DNA of 64,000 nt from Salinimicrobium marinum (GTDB lineage Bacteria > Bacteroidota > Bacteroidia > Flavobacteriales > Flavobacteriaceae), in NCBI RefSeq assembly GCF_014651535.1, contig NZ_BMXB01000001.1:371470-435469 (forward strand), in the 5' to 3' direction. Numbering within the stretch: position 1 is the stretch's first letter; every line of letters starts with the position of its first letter. Under the pieces are notes generated by a model. It was not told where the DNA came from. It saw only the letters and a list, made by a program, of their open reading frames with translations, and did not search any database. The position numbers were made by a program, and so were the translations under genes. This document shows positions 63,008-64,000 of this stretch, in pieces.

Positions 63008-64000
63008 ATGAAAAAAATAAAAATACTATTAATGATCTTCGTCACATTATTCGCTGTAAACGGATGTGATGAAGAAGATTTTGAACTTACCAATCCCAGT
63101 GGTCTTTCTCCTGAAACCTACTTTAGGACAGAAGCCCAGGTGCAGTCAGCTGTAAATGCTGTATACGCTAATTTGCAGACCATAGGGTTGTATACCAGAA
63201 CTTATTTCTTTGCGATGGATCTTATGTCCCGTGAAGCTCTGGGAAATCCTCAATTGGAAGCAGATAAAAGAGTTTATCTTGAATGGTCATTTGATGCAAG
63301 CCATCCTCCAATTAGCTGGTATTGGGATGCCTGTTACAGAGGGGTCAACAAAGCCAATTTTGTAATTAACAATGAAGAAAGGATCAGGGAAATTCCTTCA
63401 TCACTTTTAACAGATGAAAAGAAGGATAAGTTCATTGGAGAGGCAAAATACTTAAGGGCTCTTTATTATTTTATGCTGGTTACGCGTTTTGGTGACGTGC
63501 CGCTTATTACAACAATTCCTGAGAGTGGCGAAGGCTTTCCTCGTACTTCTGAGGCAGAGGTTTATAACCAGATTATAGCAGATCTTAATGATGCTTCCCA
63601 GTTTTTGCTGGATAAAGAAGCTACCGAAAATGGTAGAGCAACCAAAGGTGCTGCTTATGCCCTTTTAGGAAAGACTCATTTATACAGAGAACAATATCAG
63701 GAAGCTTTAAATGCTTTTGAAAGTATCTATGGTCAATATTCTCTGGAAGAAGATTATTTTGCCAATTTCAGGGAAGAGGACGAATTTGGACCGGAATCTA
63801 TCTTTGAAGTTCAGTTTGATGATGACATGGGTAATTCTGCTGTTTGGAATTCCAATGCAGCCGGTGAAGATGCTAATGAAGTTACCTTCCGTGGGCAGGA
63901 GTATGGTTTTAACGACTGGTTCAACGCCTATCCTTCAGATGATCTTCTGGATGAATATGAAGAAGGGGATATAAGATACGACGAAACCTTCTATTTCCCG
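63008..64000 (+). CDS. SusD/RagB-family lipoprotein (partial, runs off the window)
   Basis: Start at 63008 with lipoprotein signal (MIFVTLFAVNGC), 12 bases after susC; 331 codons are visible. SusD hallmarks: NPSGLSPETYFRTEAQVQSA, WDACYRGVNKANFVI, EAKYLRALYYFMLVTRFGDVPL and the TPR region (AAYALLGKTHLYREQYQEAL). It binds the ligand on the cell surface and closes over SusC. The C-terminus lies beyond the window. Confidence 0.9.
   Translation, partial: MKKIKILLMIFVTLFAVNGCDEEDFELTNPSGLSPETYFRTEAQVQSAVNAVYANLQTIGLYTRTYFFAMDLMSREALGNPQLEADKRVYLEWSFDASHPPISWYWDACYRGVNKANFVINNEERIREIPSSLLTDEKKDKFIGEAKYLRALYYFMLVTRFGDVPLITTIPESGEGFPRTSEAEVYNQIIADLNDASQFLLDKEATENGRATKGAAYALLGKTHLYREQYQEALNAFESIYGQYSLEEDYFANFREEDEFGPESIFEVQFDDDMGNSAVWNSNAAGEDANEVTFRGQEYGFNDWFNAYPSDDLLDEYEEGDIRYDETFYFP

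Overview
The window looks like a chromosome segment of a marine or soil Flavobacteriaceae bacterium (Bacteroidota, near Salegentibacter, Gramella or Zunongwangia). The basis is the SusC/SusD-type TonB system at the right end, many secreted carbohydrate-active lipoproteins, AT-rich intergenic DNA, and promoter-like TTG-N19/20-TAnnTTTG boxes. No rRNA genes, intact tRNA genes or CRISPR arrays were seen. All calls come from reading the sequence and predicted proteins; no database search was run.

Layout. (1) 0-1.1 kb: two small HMA-domain metal chaperones and a decayed, internally deleted copper P-type ATPase; an ion-channel protein follows. (2) 2.9-14.5 kb: a periplasmic oxidation locus. One secreted PQQ-type sugar dehydrogenase lies on the plus strand. 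A tightly packed minus-strand cluster holds two paralogous beta-propeller dehydrogenase-like lipoproteins, a small cytochrome c, several small membrane proteins, two proteins with CW_binding_2-like sequence (one a polytopic DUF4396-like membrane protein), and a TonB-dependent receptor. (3) 15.0-15.4 kb: a Cys-rich four-helix copper-storage-type protein. (4) 15.9-35.9 kb: mobile DNA. A tyrosine integrase sits between two 3' halves of different tRNA genes in opposite orientation. Next comes an island of about 16 kb bounded by tRNA-acceptor-like sequences at 17.65 and 33.93 kb. It carries a large serine recombinase, a likely HUH (rolling-circle Rep-like) protein, a Type I restriction-modification operon, a small resolvase and several unknown genes. 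A group II intron lies just beyond its right edge. (5) 36-49 kb: a polysaccharide utilisation locus with a Nudix-type (AraR/NrtR-like) regulator, GH97, three GH43, GH95, a frameshifted SGNH/CE6-like esterase, a double CE1 esterase and another alpha/beta hydrolase. This fits removal of arabinose, galactose and acyl side chains from a complex arabinoxylan or similar heteroglycan. (6) 49-64 kb: a GH9-like enzyme, a vanadium-dependent haloperoxidase/PAP2 protein, two large FG-GAP/ASPIC-UnbV proteins, a SusC transporter and the start of its SusD partner.

The strongest candidate for an undescribed system is the eight-gene operon at 20979-31737: hsdM, a DUF4268 PD-(D/E)XK-like protein, hsdS, a uracil-DNA-glycosylase-like protein with an extra C-terminal domain, hsdR, a two-TM protein, a six-TM divergent histidine kinase and a stand-alone receiver domain. 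Four of its seven junctions overlap, including all three after hsdR. That suggests a membrane-signalling module translationally coupled to a Type I restriction system, which I infer to be a regulated anti-phage defence.
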